36,299 bases of DNA from Roseibacillus sp. (lineage in GTDB: Bacteria > Verrucomicrobiota > Verrucomicrobiia > Verrucomicrobiales > Akkermansiaceae): positions 1 to 36,299 of the forward strand of contig PBAI01000024.1 in the NCBI GenBank assembly GCA_002715825.1, written 5' to 3'. The position numbers were made by a program, and so were the translations under genes. Position 1 is the first letter of the stretch. Every line of letters begins with the position of its first letter. The notes beneath the pieces were generated by a model. It ran no database searches. It worked only from the letters and a program-made list of their open reading frames with translations, and was not told the DNA's origin. Shown one piece after another: positions 16,524-25,838 of this stretch.

Positions 16524-18071
16524 CTAGCGCCTGCGGAAGCCCCTGAGCATGGAGTCGAGATACTTCTGAACCTCGGGTTGTTCGACCTGATCCAGCGTTT
16601 TGTTGCCATCCTTGTCAAAGCGGCCGAAGATCCGGGAGCGCATCCGCCCCGGGACCTCGTCATACTGGATCAGACCGTCTCCATTCTCATCGTAGTTTTT
16701 TACATTGAGAAAAGAGCTCGAGGCCTTCTGGATTGCTTCTGCAGCGCTGGTGATAAGCTGAGCCCTCTGGGCGTCCTTGATTGCCTGAATCTTATCATTA
16801 TTCTCGGGAACGACGATAAGGGTCACACTGCCCATTTCATCGTCAGATTCCTGGCCCCACGTGATGCGCCGGGGAGGGCTATTGGGGTTTTCAGGGTTAC
16901 TGGCTGAGTTGTCGTAGACCAGGCGTGTCTTCAGGACTGTGCCCGCAGGCAGGTCGAGAGGCTTCTCAAACTGGTAGCGATCCTGCCAGTCAAGATCCCA
17001 GTCATCAATGCTCATCAGAGTGATCATCTTGCCGTCGGGCAGCGTTGCGGTCATGCTCATCGACTTGCAAATGTAGTGGGCATGGCCGCCTACCGAGACT
17101 GCTTTCACAGGGACGGGCAGGGTGATGCTATCCTCAACGGTATAACGTTCTTCGCCGGCCGGGATGTTGATGCCCTTGGTCGCCCCGAAGAATGGCGGGA
17201 TTTGTATAGGGACAAGATTTACCTCCGGGGACTTCTCAGCAAAGTAGAGGGCGAGCTCCGCCTCCTCGACTTCTTTCTTACCCGAGGGATGAAAGTGCGT
17301 CTGCATCACGACATCCGAACCGCGGGGCAGGAACATGGCGAGGTCGCCCGGGAGTTTTGCTGGCGTAGCGCCAGGAACGTGACCACCAAGCCCTCCGTTT
17401 CCACCCCCAAAGGCTGCGGCGGGGTCGGTGATGCCTCCTCCCTGCCGGAGAAATCCCATTCCGCTGATTCCAGCCTTGCCGTCCCGACCGTCCATCTTTC
17501 GCGCCGCTCCATTGGAATCGATGAAGAAAAGAGCATGGTGGACAGCTGACTTCGCCTTGGGCCGGAGTTCTACCGCCTTGACCCATTTGTCCTCCGGAAG
17601 CTGGAGGGGAAACACAAAAGAGCGGTAGATGTCCCTGCCTTCAGCAGGAACCTCGAATTTGCCCTTCATCTTGATGACCAGATCGGGCTTTCCGAGATAC
17701 CAACCACTGGGGTACTCCGGGACTTCCGGCTTTTTCGACGATTCTCCCTCTGGCATTCCAGCCTCCACCCAGCTGCCGAAAAGTTCAATCTGTTCGTCAC
17801 TCAGACGTCGGTCGTTGGCGTAATGCATCTCCTTATTGATTGGCTTCCATGGAGGCATGTAGCGATCAATGATCACGTCGTTGATCGTCAATGCTCGTTT
17901 CTTGACATCCCGGTAGCTGATAAGATGAAAGGGACCGTTTTGCCCGGGGCGGTGGCAACCGGTGCAATTCTGATGGATCAGAGGCGCGATGTGCTCATTA
18001 AAAGTGACTTTGGCCGAACAGGGCAGCACAGGGCCGAAGAGCAACAGGAAGAGAAAAAGGAATCTGGTCAT
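16524..18071 (-). CDS. cytochrome c / copper type II ascorbate-dependent monooxygenase-like / EF-hand fusion
   Basis: This 515-residue protein begins with a signal peptide (MTRFLFLFLLLFGPVLPCSA) and a single heme motif C36-TG-C39-H40 in HQNCTGCHRPGQNGPF. A two-domain copper monooxygenase-like core follows (~125-420). Candidate copper ligands are H178-H179 (SAVHHALFF), H259/H261 (MQTHFHPSGK), H330/H332 (GGHAHYICKSM) and M413 (DEMGSVTLIV); this set resembles peptidylglycine monooxygenase, which uses HH, HxH and a methionine. The C-terminus holds two 12-residue EF-hand loops, D461-E472 and D486-E497, with the expected acidic positions. A glycine-rich stretch (~205-232) interrupts the core. It is the first gene of an operon with the redoxin. 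Substrate is unknown; a secreted hydroxylation fed with electrons through the heme is inferred. Confidence 0.88.
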   Translation of the reverse strand: MTRFLFLFLLLFGPVLPCSAKVTFNEHIAPLIHQNCTGCHRPGQNGPFHLISYRDVKKRALTINDVIIDRYMPPWKPINKEMHYANDRRLSDEQIELFGSWVEAGMPEGESSKKPEVPEYPSGWYLGKPDLVIKMKGKFEVPAEGRDIYRSFVFPLQLPEDKWVKAVELRPKAKSAVHHALFFIDSNGAARKMDGRDGKAGISGMGFLRQGGGITDPAAAFGGGNGGLGGHVPGATPAKLPGDLAMFLPRGSDVVMQTHFHPSGKKEVEEAELALYFAEKSPEVNLVPIQIPPFFGATKGINIPAGEERYTVEDSITLPVPVKAVSVGGHAHYICKSMSMTATLPDGKMITLMSIDDWDLDWQDRYQFEKPLDLPAGTVLKTRLVYDNSASNPENPNSPPRRITWGQESDDEMGSVTLIVVPENNDKIQAIKDAQRAQLITSAAEAIQKASSSFLNVKNYDENGDGLIQYDEVPGRMRSRIFGRFDKDGNKTLDQVEQPEVQKYLDSMLRGFRRR

Positions 18072-18301
18072 GGATGGGTTGGGGACTAACTACCACAGAT
18101 TCAACGGCACAGGAACCGAGTTTTGTTGAACTTCCCTGTCATTTTTACGTTGGAGGGGCTTGGTGAGGGAGACTTCTGGTAGCGGGAAGAGCGCCAGAAT
18201 TGCCGATCCGTAAAAAACTCCAGTGCCGTTTTCTGGATTGAGCATTGAACGGGAGAGGAAATATAGGACAATAACGCCTCACCCTTACCCCTGCATCCTT
18301 G

Positions 18302-21300
18302 ATGAGACGATGTGCGCTGGCAGCAATCGTGCTGCTCTCTATGCCCCTATTTGGCGCGGAAGGCCTTCTGGGCTATTATCGACAACCCGCGATACACGAA
18401 GAAACAATTGTCTTTTACGCCGAAAGCGATCTTTGGAGGGTGTCCGCGGAGGGGGGAGCCGCGCGGCGCCTCACAACTCATCTTGAGCGTGAGCGCTTCC
18501 CGTGCATCAGCCCTGATGGGAAAACTGTAGCTTTCACGGCATCCTACGATGGGACTCATGAGATTTATGTCATGCCTCTGGAGGGAGGGCGACCGACGCG
18601 TGTTACTCACGAGGGCGTAAGTGGGCGTCGAGGTCCACGGCCAGTATCGTGGAAGTCCGAGACCGAACTGGTCTACGCGACCTGGTATTTCGCGACTCGT
18701 GACACTCACCAGCTCGCCGTATTGAATGTGGATAGCGGGAAGAAGAAAGTTATTCCTCTGGAGCAGGCCAGTGATGGCGAGTTTTCTAATGACAAGGAAA
18801 CCCTGTTTTTTACTCGTCTGCCTCGGCAGAACAGTTTCGCAAAAAGGTACCGGGGTGGCCTGATCGAAAACCTGTGGCGCTTCCGGGAGGGAGATGACGA
18901 AGCCGTTCCGCTGACTGCGGATTACAGCGGGACAAGCCGGGAACCCATGGTGTGGAAGGATCGCCTTTATTTCAGCAGTGACCGTGATGGCACAATGAAT
19001 CTATGGTCGATGACGCTCGAGGGCAAAGATGTGGTCCAGCATACGTCCTTTGCAGGATGGGATCTTCTTTCTCCTTCTCTTCATAATGGGAGGATTGTCT
19101 TCGTCCATCGAGCGGATATCTGGATTTACGAGATAGCGCAGAACGAGTTACGCAAATTAGATGTTGTGCTGGCCTCTGACTTTGACCAGAAGCGGGAACG
19201 GTGGATCAGTAATCCGATCTCTTACCTCAATTCCTGGTTTCTTTCCCATGACGGTAAGCAGGTTGGCCTCACAATTCGGGGACGTGGTTACGTATTGCCA
19301 GTCAAGTCCGGTCGGATAGTAAGTCTCAGACAAACCAGTGAGAGCCGGACCAGAGATCTTCGTTTCCTGCCCGGCACGAAGGATGTGATCTATCTCTCTG
19401 ATCGCGGTGGAGAGATGGAATTCTGGCGCGAGCCTGCAAACGGGCTGGGAGAGCCATCACCGATTACCGCCGGAGGAACGACCCTCAGGCATGACGGGAT
19501 TCCATCACCAGATGGGAAACTGCTGGCGCACACGGATCGGAACCAAGTCCTCTGGATGCGAAACCTCTCCAGTGGTGATGAATGGGAGGTTGCACGTTCG
19601 AAAGAGGGTAATGAATGGGACTACATCGATCTGACCTGGTCACCCGATAGTCGGTGGATCGCCTACGCGGACACCATGGAGAATCAGGCCAAGAGAATCT
19701 ATCTCTATGACGCCCAGAAAAAAAATGCACCCGTGGCGGTCACCACTGCACGCCTCGACAGCTATAGTCCTGTCTTCGGTGCAGAAGGCAAATGGCTGTA
19801 TTTTCTCTCGGATCGGACTTTCCGTTCGGTTCAGGGATCTCCCTGGGGTGCGCGCCAACCTGAGCCTCTTCTCGACAAGACGGCTGGAATTTATGCTCTC
19901 GATTTGGTTGGCGGACAGCGCTCTCCCTTTGCAGCCTCGAATGAAGGTGAGCTTCCTCCAATTATGGAAGGACAGGAGAACAAGGAAGGAGTTGATCTGG
20001 AGCAGCTCGATGGCCGCCTTTTTGTATTGCCGGTAGAGCCCAGTAACTACCGGTATCTTGCAAGAGCTGGTGGAAACCTCTACTGTCTCTATTCTTCTCT
20101 TTCGCTGAACAGGAAATCATCACTGGTCTCGTTCCCAATCACGGCTGATTCATCCCGGCATAAATGGACCACGGTTATGACAGAGGTGCGTGGATATGAG
20201 ATCTCAGGGGATGGTACAACGTGCCTGGTGCGCAAGGGGGACAGTTTTTATGTGTTTCCAGCTACGGGAAAAGCGCCCAGTAGCTCCACTCAGGCAAAGC
20301 TGAGCCTAAGTGGGCTCTCTCTCAGTGTGAGCCCTGCTCAGGAGTGGGGGCAAATGTTTCGTGACGCGTGGCGTATGCATCGGGATTACTTCTACGATCC
20401 GAAGATGCACCGTGTGGACTGGGATGAGATGGGGCGCAGGCATGAGGCCCTACTCCCAAGGCTTACTACGCGGTGGGAACTTGATCATCTGATCTCTCAG
20501 ATGGTCGGGGAACTTTCTGCGATGCATACGGATATCTATGCCGGAGACATTCGTGATGCAACAGACGGGGCAAGCCTTGGACACCTTGGCGCGCAGCTCT
20601 CAAAAGTAGAGGAGGGATTTCGGATTGAACGACTGTATGAAACAGATCCTGATTATCCTGCAGAGGTTGGACCCTTGCTCCGGGCTGGTGTAGAGATGGA
20701 GGTCGGAGATGTCATCGTCTCAGTTGATGGTGAACCTGCCACTCGAGCTCCTGAGATTGGGGCACTGTTGAAGAACAAAGCCGGTAGAAAAGTTCTCCTC
20801 GAGTCCCGAAGGATAGGGATAGGTGGAACCAGAAAGTCGATAGTGACTCCGCTGAGTTCGAGTGGGTTCCGCAACCTGAAAACGAGTCATTGGGAATATA
20901 CCCGACGACTTGAAGCTGAAACGAAGGGTAACGGCGAGATTGGATACTTCCATATGAGGGGAATGTCGGCATCCAACTACGCGGAGTTCGTTAAGGGCTA
21001 CTATCCGGTGTTTAATCGAAAGGGGCTCATTATTGATATGCGGCAGAATTATGGCGGAAACATAGATAGCTGGATTCTCAGCCGTTTGAGCAGGAAGCCC
21101 TGGATGTACTGGAAAACCCGGACAGGCCGCCCTTTTGCGAACATGCAGTTTGCCTTTGATGGACATATGGTCGTGCTGGTAGACGCTTATACTATCTCGG
21201 ATGGAGAGGCTTTTTCGGAGGGATTCCGACGCCTTGGGCTGGGGCCGCTGATTGGGACAAAGACATGGGGAGGAGGGATCTGGTTGCGTGGCGCAACGCG

Positions 21301-21556
21301 GCTGATGGATGGTGGTATGGCTCGAAGCCCGGAGACGGGAGTCTACGCACCAGATCGAACCTGGATTATCGAGGGGACAGGGGTGATGCCAGACATGGTT
21401 GTAGACAACCTTCCCCATGAAACCTTCGGTGGGCGTGACGCACAGCTTGAGGCCGCGCTTAGCTATCTGCAAAAGAGAATCAAGGAAGATCCTCCGTCGA
21501 GACCTGAGCCTCCCGACCGTCCAGACAAGTCGTTTCGCTATCCCGTTGGTCCTTGA
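18302..21556 (+). CDS. Tricorn-like S41 family protease with propeller and PDZ domain
   Basis: The ATG at 18302 gives 1084 residues and a signal peptide (MRRCALAAIVLLSMPLFGA); a TTG directly before it could also be used. Residues ~25-660 are a TolB/Tricorn-type propeller (ISPDGKTVAFTASYDGTHEI, TWSPDSRWIAYAD). A helical region and PDZ domain follow (~765-860, LRAGVEMEVGDVIVSVDGEP), then the S41 catalytic domain. The probable triad includes His742 in GELSAMHTDIYAGD and Ser966 in DAYTISDGEAFSEGF, positions close to H746 and S965 of archaeal Tricorn. A glutamate should follow near residue 1020. The tail is proline-rich. The export signal means it works outside the cytoplasm, unlike archaeal Tricorn. 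It is divergent from the cytochrome/monooxygenase operon across 230 nt in which I see no gene. Confidence 0.93.
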   Translation: MRRCALAAIVLLSMPLFGAEGLLGYYRQPAIHEETIVFYAESDLWRVSAEGGAARRLTTHLERERFPCISPDGKTVAFTASYDGTHEIYVMPLEGGRPTRVTHEGVSGRRGPRPVSWKSETELVYATWYFATRDTHQLAVLNVDSGKKKVIPLEQASDGEFSNDKETLFFTRLPRQNSFAKRYRGGLIENLWRFREGDDEAVPLTADYSGTSREPMVWKDRLYFSSDRDGTMNLWSMTLEGKDVVQHTSFAGWDLLSPSLHNGRIVFVHRADIWIYEIAQNELRKLDVVLASDFDQKRERWISNPISYLNSWFLSHDGKQVGLTIRGRGYVLPVKSGRIVSLRQTSESRTRDLRFLPGTKDVIYLSDRGGEMEFWREPANGLGEPSPITAGGTTLRHDGIPSPDGKLLAHTDRNQVLWMRNLSSGDEWEVARSKEGNEWDYIDLTWSPDSRWIAYADTMENQAKRIYLYDAQKKNAPVAVTTARLDSYSPVFGAEGKWLYFLSDRTFRSVQGSPWGARQPEPLLDKTAGIYALDLVGGQRSPFAASNEGELPPIMEGQENKEGVDLEQLDGRLFVLPVEPSNYRYLARAGGNLYCLYSSLSLNRKSSLVSFPITADSSRHKWTTVMTEVRGYEISGDGTTCLVRKGDSFYVFPATGKAPSSSTQAKLSLSGLSLSVSPAQEWGQMFRDAWRMHRDYFYDPKMHRVDWDEMGRRHEALLPRLTTRWELDHLISQMVGELSAMHTDIYAGDIRDATDGASLGHLGAQLSKVEEGFRIERLYETDPDYPAEVGPLLRAGVEMEVGDVIVSVDGEPATRAPEIGALLKNKAGRKVLLESRRIGIGGTRKSIVTPLSSSGFRNLKTSHWEYTRRLEAETKGNGEIGYFHMRGMSASNYAEFVKGYYPVFNRKGLIIDMRQNYGGNIDSWILSRLSRKPWMYWKTRTGRPFANMQFAFDGHMVVLVDAYTISDGEAFSEGFRRLGLGPLIGTKTWGGGIWLRGATRLMDGGMARSPETGVYAPDRTWIIEGTGVMPDMVVDNLPHETFGGRDAQLEAALSYLQKRIKEDPPSRPEPPDRPDKSFRYPVGP

Positions 21557-21625
21557 CCGGCGCTAAACTGCAAGAGTCAAGAGTATGGTTCAGAATCAGG
21601 GCGGTTCACCCGGACGGATAATGGC

Positions 21626-22456
21626 TTAGAGCCGATAGACTTTCTCGCAGTTCTTGTGCAGGATGGCATTCTGCTCGTCCACAGTGAGGTCAGCAACGTA
21701 GCCGCGCACGGAATTCGCCCAGTCGACATAGGAATCAATCCTGAGCAGACAGACAGGCCAGTCTGTTCCAAAGCAGAGGCGTTCGGGGCCGAATATTTCG
21801 AGAGACTCTGCGAAGTAGTTCCTCAGGGTGGCCTCGTCGATCTGGTCGTTAGTCACCTCAGTTACCATTCCACTGATCTTAACTGCCCTGACGTTGTCAC
21901 GCTCTGCGAGCGAGGTCATGCCGTTTCGCCATTCATCTTCAATCCGCCCGTTATGGATAACGGGCTTTGCAATATGGTCGATGACAAAGGATTGTCCAGG
22001 GTGCTGATCAACGAACTTAATAGTTTGGGGAAGATGCTTTTGGAATATGAGGATATCGTAGACGAGATCGTAATCCTTGAGCTTGTTAATGCCACGATTG
22101 AATTCAGTGCCGAGTATGAAGTTGTCATCGGGTTCGTCCTGAATCACATGGCGCACAGCCTTGAACTTGCGATGTTGAGTAAGTCGGTCGAGGTGACCTG
22201 CGACATCGGCATCAGCGAGAGGAACCCAGCCCACTACCCCTTGAATAAGGTCGCATTGATTGGCAAGTTCAAGAAGCCAGTCGGACTCCTCAAGAGTCTG
22301 ACGCGCTTGAACGGCAATGGTTCCAGTGACACCTGCAGTCGTGGTGTTCTCGGAAAGTTCCGAAAGGAGGAAGTCCTGCGCTAGGACGGAGTCTTCTTCT
22401 ATCCATGAATACTGAGAAGCGTTGTATTTCCACAGGTGGTGGTGGGCGTCGATCAT
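21626..22456 (-). CDS. amidohydrolase-2 / COG3618 sugar lactonase (L-fucono- or L-rhamnonolactonase-like)
   Basis: The 276-residue product is a metal-dependent TIM-barrel hydrolase. MIDAHHHLWKY gives the HxH metal motif (H5, H7), FVIDHIAKP a further histidine, VRAVKISGMVTE the strand-6 segment and ERLCFGTDWPVC the catalytic aspartate region. This pattern is that of COG3618, whose characterised members open L-fuconolactone, L-rhamnonolactone or related 1,4-lactones to the sugar acid. It lacks a signal peptide and is cytoplasmic. It is the last gene of a minus-strand group after the UxaE-like gene, 123 nt downstream. The reductase two genes upstream would make the lactone substrate. Exact sugar not determined. 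Confidence 0.85.
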   Translation of the reverse strand: MIDAHHHLWKYNASQYSWIEEDSVLAQDFLLSELSENTTTAGVTGTIAVQARQTLEESDWLLELANQCDLIQGVVGWVPLADADVAGHLDRLTQHRKFKAVRHVIQDEPDDNFILGTEFNRGINKLKDYDLVYDILIFQKHLPQTIKFVDQHPGQSFVIDHIAKPVIHNGRIEDEWRNGMTSLAERDNVRAVKISGMVTEVTNDQIDEATLRNYFAESLEIFGPERLCFGTDWPVCLLRIDSYVDWANSVRGYVADLTVDEQNAILHKNCEKVYRL

Positions 22457-22579
22457 GCCGTGGGGAGCTGGGAGATATTCGAGATTAAGGAGGAGAATAT
22501 TCTGTCTAACCGGGAACTTCGTCTTCCCCGGGTCTGCCGGAGAACCAGATGTCGGTCCCCATCAAGGGAACGGAATCCT

Positions 22580-23830
22580 TTACTTTCTGAAGAGGGGCAC
22601 CATGTGACGCTCGTAGATATTCTCGCAGACGTTTTTGCCGATAATTTCAGAATTGGCCTTGAGGGCATCAAGGTAGGTATCCCCAAGTTGGGCAGCCACC
22701 TTGAAACCCACATGGAGAAGTTGACGGAAATGCTGGTTATAGTCTGGATTGAGCTGATCGTGGCGGAGGGCGCCAGTATACTGTTCGCTGGTCCAGCCAT
22801 TGACTTCCCCGGAGCTTGGAAGCTTTGCGTGATCCACGTCGATGACGGTGGCGTACGGTTCACAAAGGGCTTCTTTTTTCTCAAGGGCGGTAGCATAGAT
22901 CTGTTTGGCGAGAGAAAGGGCATCCCCACCTGCTTCAGCAAGACCAATGAGCTCTTCCAGCCAGGTGGTGCCAGCAGTTTTGATGTGGAGACCGGCTCCG
23001 GTGCGGGCAAGGGCACGTCTAATGGGTTCGTAGATCGAAAACTTGTCTGATCCGGAGTGGACGCTCAGCTTGAGCGTTTCCGGTAACCCGTAGGCATTCA
23101 CTGCGTGGGCAATGACGGCGAGGTCATCGTTGAACTCCTGCTCGAACTGGGCGATATCGCCAACGTAATCAACACCCTTGTTGAAGCGGCCGGTAAATTT
23201 CGGGGCGATCGTCTGGATGGGGAAATCCTGATCTGCAATCGCGGCCAGAATGACAAGCATTTCTGGAGGAGTCTGGGGGTCGTCGGTTTCATCCATGGAT
23301 ACCTCGGCGATAAAATCCTCGCTACCCTTTTCCGTTGCGATGTAGCGGTAGATCCGGCCGGCCAGTTCGCAGGCCTTCAGGAATTGTCGTGCAGTTTTCT
23401 CGACCATGTCGCGGGTGATCTCCAGCGGAGCGGCGATACCCTCGATCGAAATCGTCCCGATTAGTTCCGGATGGCGATTAACGAAGGCTTCAATTTCTTC
23501 CGGCAGAGCAGGAGTTCCGATATCGTCAGCGACGTCGATAGTGTAGAAGTCGCAGTGAGGCAGGTATCGGTCGACAGTTTCAAGATTGATATGGTCGGCA
23601 TCGAGCAGGAAGTCTTCCTGCCAGTCGAGCTGGGCAACAGCGTTTTCAGCAGCAGCCCGAGTCCCAGATGGATCCGATCCCACAATAAGATGTTCCCGAT
23701 TGGACTTGTTCCATACCGGGGTCACAGCGACTCCCTCGGCCGCCAGCATTTGGAAAGACTGCAGCTGGGCCGCGGCCTGGTGTGCGAAGCGATCGCCGAC
23801 CCCGAAGGTGAATTTATCGATTTTTTTCAT
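22580..23830 (-). CDS. tagaturonate epimerase (UxaE)-like family protein
   Basis: The 416-residue cytoplasmic protein has the features I associate with the tagaturonate/fructuronate epimerase (UxaE) family: KFTFGVGDRFAHQAAAQLQ at the start, TPVWNKSNREHLIVGS near 38-52, DFLLDADHINLETVDRYLP with D77-x-D79-H80 near 75-90, FYTIDVADDIG near 95-105, and LSVHSGSDKFSIY in the second half. The acid and histidine clusters fit a divalent metal site in a class II aldolase-like barrel. Characterised members interconvert D-tagaturonate and D-fructuronate in uronate catabolism. Neither uxaB nor uxuA is visible; instead the neighbours are a sugar lactonase and an L-galactose/L-fucose dehydrogenase-like reductase, so this copy may act on another ketonic sugar acid. 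Family call is fairly sure; substrate is not. Confidence 0.7.
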   Translation of the reverse strand: MKKIDKFTFGVGDRFAHQAAAQLQSFQMLAAEGVAVTPVWNKSNREHLIVGSDPSGTRAAAENAVAQLDWQEDFLLDADHINLETVDRYLPHCDFYTIDVADDIGTPALPEEIEAFVNRHPELIGTISIEGIAAPLEITRDMVEKTARQFLKACELAGRIYRYIATEKGSEDFIAEVSMDETDDPQTPPEMLVILAAIADQDFPIQTIAPKFTGRFNKGVDYVGDIAQFEQEFNDDLAVIAHAVNAYGLPETLKLSVHSGSDKFSIYEPIRRALARTGAGLHIKTAGTTWLEELIGLAEAGGDALSLAKQIYATALEKKEALCEPYATVIDVDHAKLPSSGEVNGWTSEQYTGALRHDQLNPDYNQHFRQLLHVGFKVAAQLGDTYLDALKANSEIIGKNVCENIYERHMVPLFRK

Positions 23831-23890
23831 TGGTAGAGCTATTCAGTTTTCTTGGGTGCCATGTCTTGCAATTAGACCAGGTTTCCGTTG

Positions 23891-24829
23891 TCAGTTGTTC
23901 TCGGGTAGTCCCTCGACATGCCCGATGTTTTTCACCGGCGCGAAGATTTGCAGCACTGATTCGAGCAGGTCTTGAGGGAGAGGTTTTGCCAGCCATTCAG
24001 CCCATTTGCGAATATTTTCAGGGTTTGCTGATCCCGCTACGCAAGTAGCAATCTCTTCATGTGCGCAAGAAAACTGCAGGGCCAGTTGAGCGATATCAAT
24101 ACCCTCTTGCTCGCAAAGGTGGGCAGCTCTGCGGGCGGCTTCCTTGACTTCCTCGGGCTCCTTGAGCCAATCGGGAAGCGGTGCGTTGGTGAGCAGACGG
24201 GCGGAGAAAGGTCCGGCGTTCATCACTCCCAGTTTCTTTTCACGAAGTCGCGGTAGAAGGTCATCTGTCAGGGAAGTATTCTGAAGGGTATACTGATTGT
24301 AGGAGAGGATGCAGTCGAGTTGCTCTTCAGCATGGTTGAGTACTTCATGAAAGGTTTTCATGGGGTAGCATGAAAACCCAACGGCCCGGACCAGCCCCTT
24401 TTTTTTCAAGGCGAGTGCTGCAGGAATTGTCTCTTCCCAGATTTGAGGTAATTGCACGAATTCAACATCGTGAAGAAGCAGCACATCAAGGTAGTCCGTT
24501 CCCAGGCGGTGCAGAGAAACATGAACGCTCTCCTCGACCCGGGAGGCTGAAAAATCGAAGTGAGTTAGGGAGTAGCGGCCCAGTTTGGATCCCAGCAGGT
24601 AGGATTCTCTAGGAACTCCTCGCAGTGCGATCCCGAGAAGCACCTCCGACATGCCTCTGCCGTAGAAGGGGGAGGTATCCATAAAGTTGATGCCATGGTC
24701 CAGAGCGACCCGGACAGATGACAGGGCTTCCTCAACAGGAACAGGTCGAAACTCCTGCCCGAGCGAGGATGCGCCAAAACTCAGGATTGGAAGGTCGAGG
24801 CCTGTATTTCCAAGGGGACGTGATTGCAT
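23891..24829 (-). CDS. aldo/keto reductase, L-galactose/L-fucose dehydrogenase-like
   Basis: This 312-residue NAD(P)-dependent oxidoreductase has the aldo/keto reductase tetrad D51, Y56, K82 and H120 (DTSPFYG, GSKLGRY, LLLHDVEF). The opening RPLGNTGLDLPILSFGASSLG, the middle FDFSASRVEESV, and the ending IFAPVKNIGHVEG match the plant L-galactose dehydrogenase and bacterial L-fucose dehydrogenase branch better than general reductases. These enzymes oxidise the anomeric carbon of L-galactose or L-fucose to the lactone. The protein has no signal peptide. It begins 39 nt after the stop of the epimerase-like gene 24869-25684 and ends 60 nt before the UxaE-like gene. The lactonase two genes on would take its product. 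Confidence 0.87.
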   Translation of the reverse strand: MQSRPLGNTGLDLPILSFGASSLGQEFRPVPVEEALSSVRVALDHGINFMDTSPFYGRGMSEVLLGIALRGVPRESYLLGSKLGRYSLTHFDFSASRVEESVHVSLHRLGTDYLDVLLLHDVEFVQLPQIWEETIPAALALKKKGLVRAVGFSCYPMKTFHEVLNHAEEQLDCILSYNQYTLQNTSLTDDLLPRLREKKLGVMNAGPFSARLLTNAPLPDWLKEPEEVKEAARRAAHLCEQEGIDIAQLALQFSCAHEEIATCVAGSANPENIRKWAEWLAKPLPQDLLESVLQIFAPVKNIGHVEGLPENN

Positions 24830-24868
24830 TACTCAGCAGAGGATCGTGTGTTGGAGGAAGATAGAGAC

Positions 24869-25684
24869 TCAGCTGGTGAGGGCCCGGAAAGATTTGATGG
24901 TTTGCTCTGCGGCGGCCTCAGGACTTGGGAGAGGAAAGATCTCTGCAGACAGGTAGCCGTCGTATTCAATCTCTTCGAGGGCGGAAAGGATGGATGTCAT
25001 CTCTGTGTGTCCGAATCCGACAGCCTGGCGGTTGGAGTCGGCAAAGTGAACATGCCCGACTCGTGATCCTGCATCACGGATTGCCTGCCCCGCATTGGCT
25101 TCTTCTATGTTCATATGGAACAGATCGGCCAGAAGGACGGTGTGATTCAGGGCATGTTCATCGAGGTATGCTGCCGCAGTAGACAGGTGATTGAATTGAT
25201 TAGTCTCGTAGCGATTAAGGGGTTCGTAGATAAACTCTACGCCGTTTTCAGCGGCTCGAGCGTCGGTGGCTTGAAGCGCTTCCGTAAGCCAGGCGCGAGA
25301 CTGTTCCTGCGAGAGATCTCCTCCCCACTTTCCCTGCATGGAACCCAGAATCGCTGGAGCACCGACCTTCCCCCCAAAGTCGATCATGGAGATTACGAAC
25401 TCAAGGGCTCGAGAGCGCTTGTCGGGGTCAGCGTCAGTGAGCGAGAGGCCATGCTTGACCATGCCCGCTCCCGTGCCGACCGCAGCGATTGAAAGTTCGT
25501 GATCTGAAGCCATGGAATTCACAATCTCGGGATCAATGAAGTCGGGTCCCGGCAGGAAAAGCTCGACAGCATCAAAACCCAAATCTGCTGCTTTTGAGAA
25601 ACTTTCAGGCAGGGGCTGATGAAATACGAAGGGGCCGGCCTTGGCTTCTGCTACCTGAGCGAGGGTTATAGCTGATTTCATCAT
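24869..25684 (-). CDS. sugar isomerase/epimerase, D-tagatose 3-epimerase-like TIM barrel
   Basis: I start the gene at the ATG at 25684 (271 residues; a second ATG follows directly), since the open frame further upstream encodes a low-complexity leader facing the divergent cytochrome gene. The AP-endonuclease-2-like barrel is marked by FIYEPLNRYETNQFN with Glu154, VLLADLFHMNIEEAN with Asp187 and His190, RVGHVHFADSNRQ with a further histidine, and YLSAEIFPLP with Glu248. This metal-binding set is that of the D-tagatose 3-epimerase/D-psicose 3-epimerase group, which epimerises ketoses at C3. It is cytoplasmic and the first gene of the minus-strand sugar operon. Substrate unknown; IolI-like or hydroxypyruvate isomerase-like functions are less likely alternatives. 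Confidence 0.85.
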   Translation of the reverse strand: MMKSAITLAQVAEAKAGPFVFHQPLPESFSKAADLGFDAVELFLPGPDFIDPEIVNSMASDHELSIAAVGTGAGMVKHGLSLTDADPDKRSRALEFVISMIDFGGKVGAPAILGSMQGKWGGDLSQEQSRAWLTEALQATDARAAENGVEFIYEPLNRYETNQFNHLSTAAAYLDEHALNHTVLLADLFHMNIEEANAGQAIRDAGSRVGHVHFADSNRQAVGFGHTEMTSILSALEEIEYDGYLSAEIFPLPSPEAAAEQTIKSFRALTS

Positions 25685-25838
25685 AATTTGGGGGGAATGG
25701 GTGGGCGCTGGGTGCATGGGAGTCAAGGGATTTCCGGGGAATACAATCGTTCTCGACGAAGCGGAGTCTTGGAGTAGAAAGAACAGTGAAAAATGATTGC
25801 TACTTTTGCACCATTCCCGGCGTAGTGAAGCAAGGCAT

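Noticed and set aside
21656-22384. 242-codon plus-strand open frame opposite the lactonase gene
   Set aside because: The minus-strand reading has intact metal-binding motifs; the plus-strand reading has none and is a shadow of it.
22580-23830. Reading the UxaE-like gene as an L-fucose or L-rhamnose isomerase
   Set aside because: The motifs GVGDRFAHQ, PVWNKSNREH and DADHIN are not those of FucI or RhaA; they fit the tagaturonate epimerase family.
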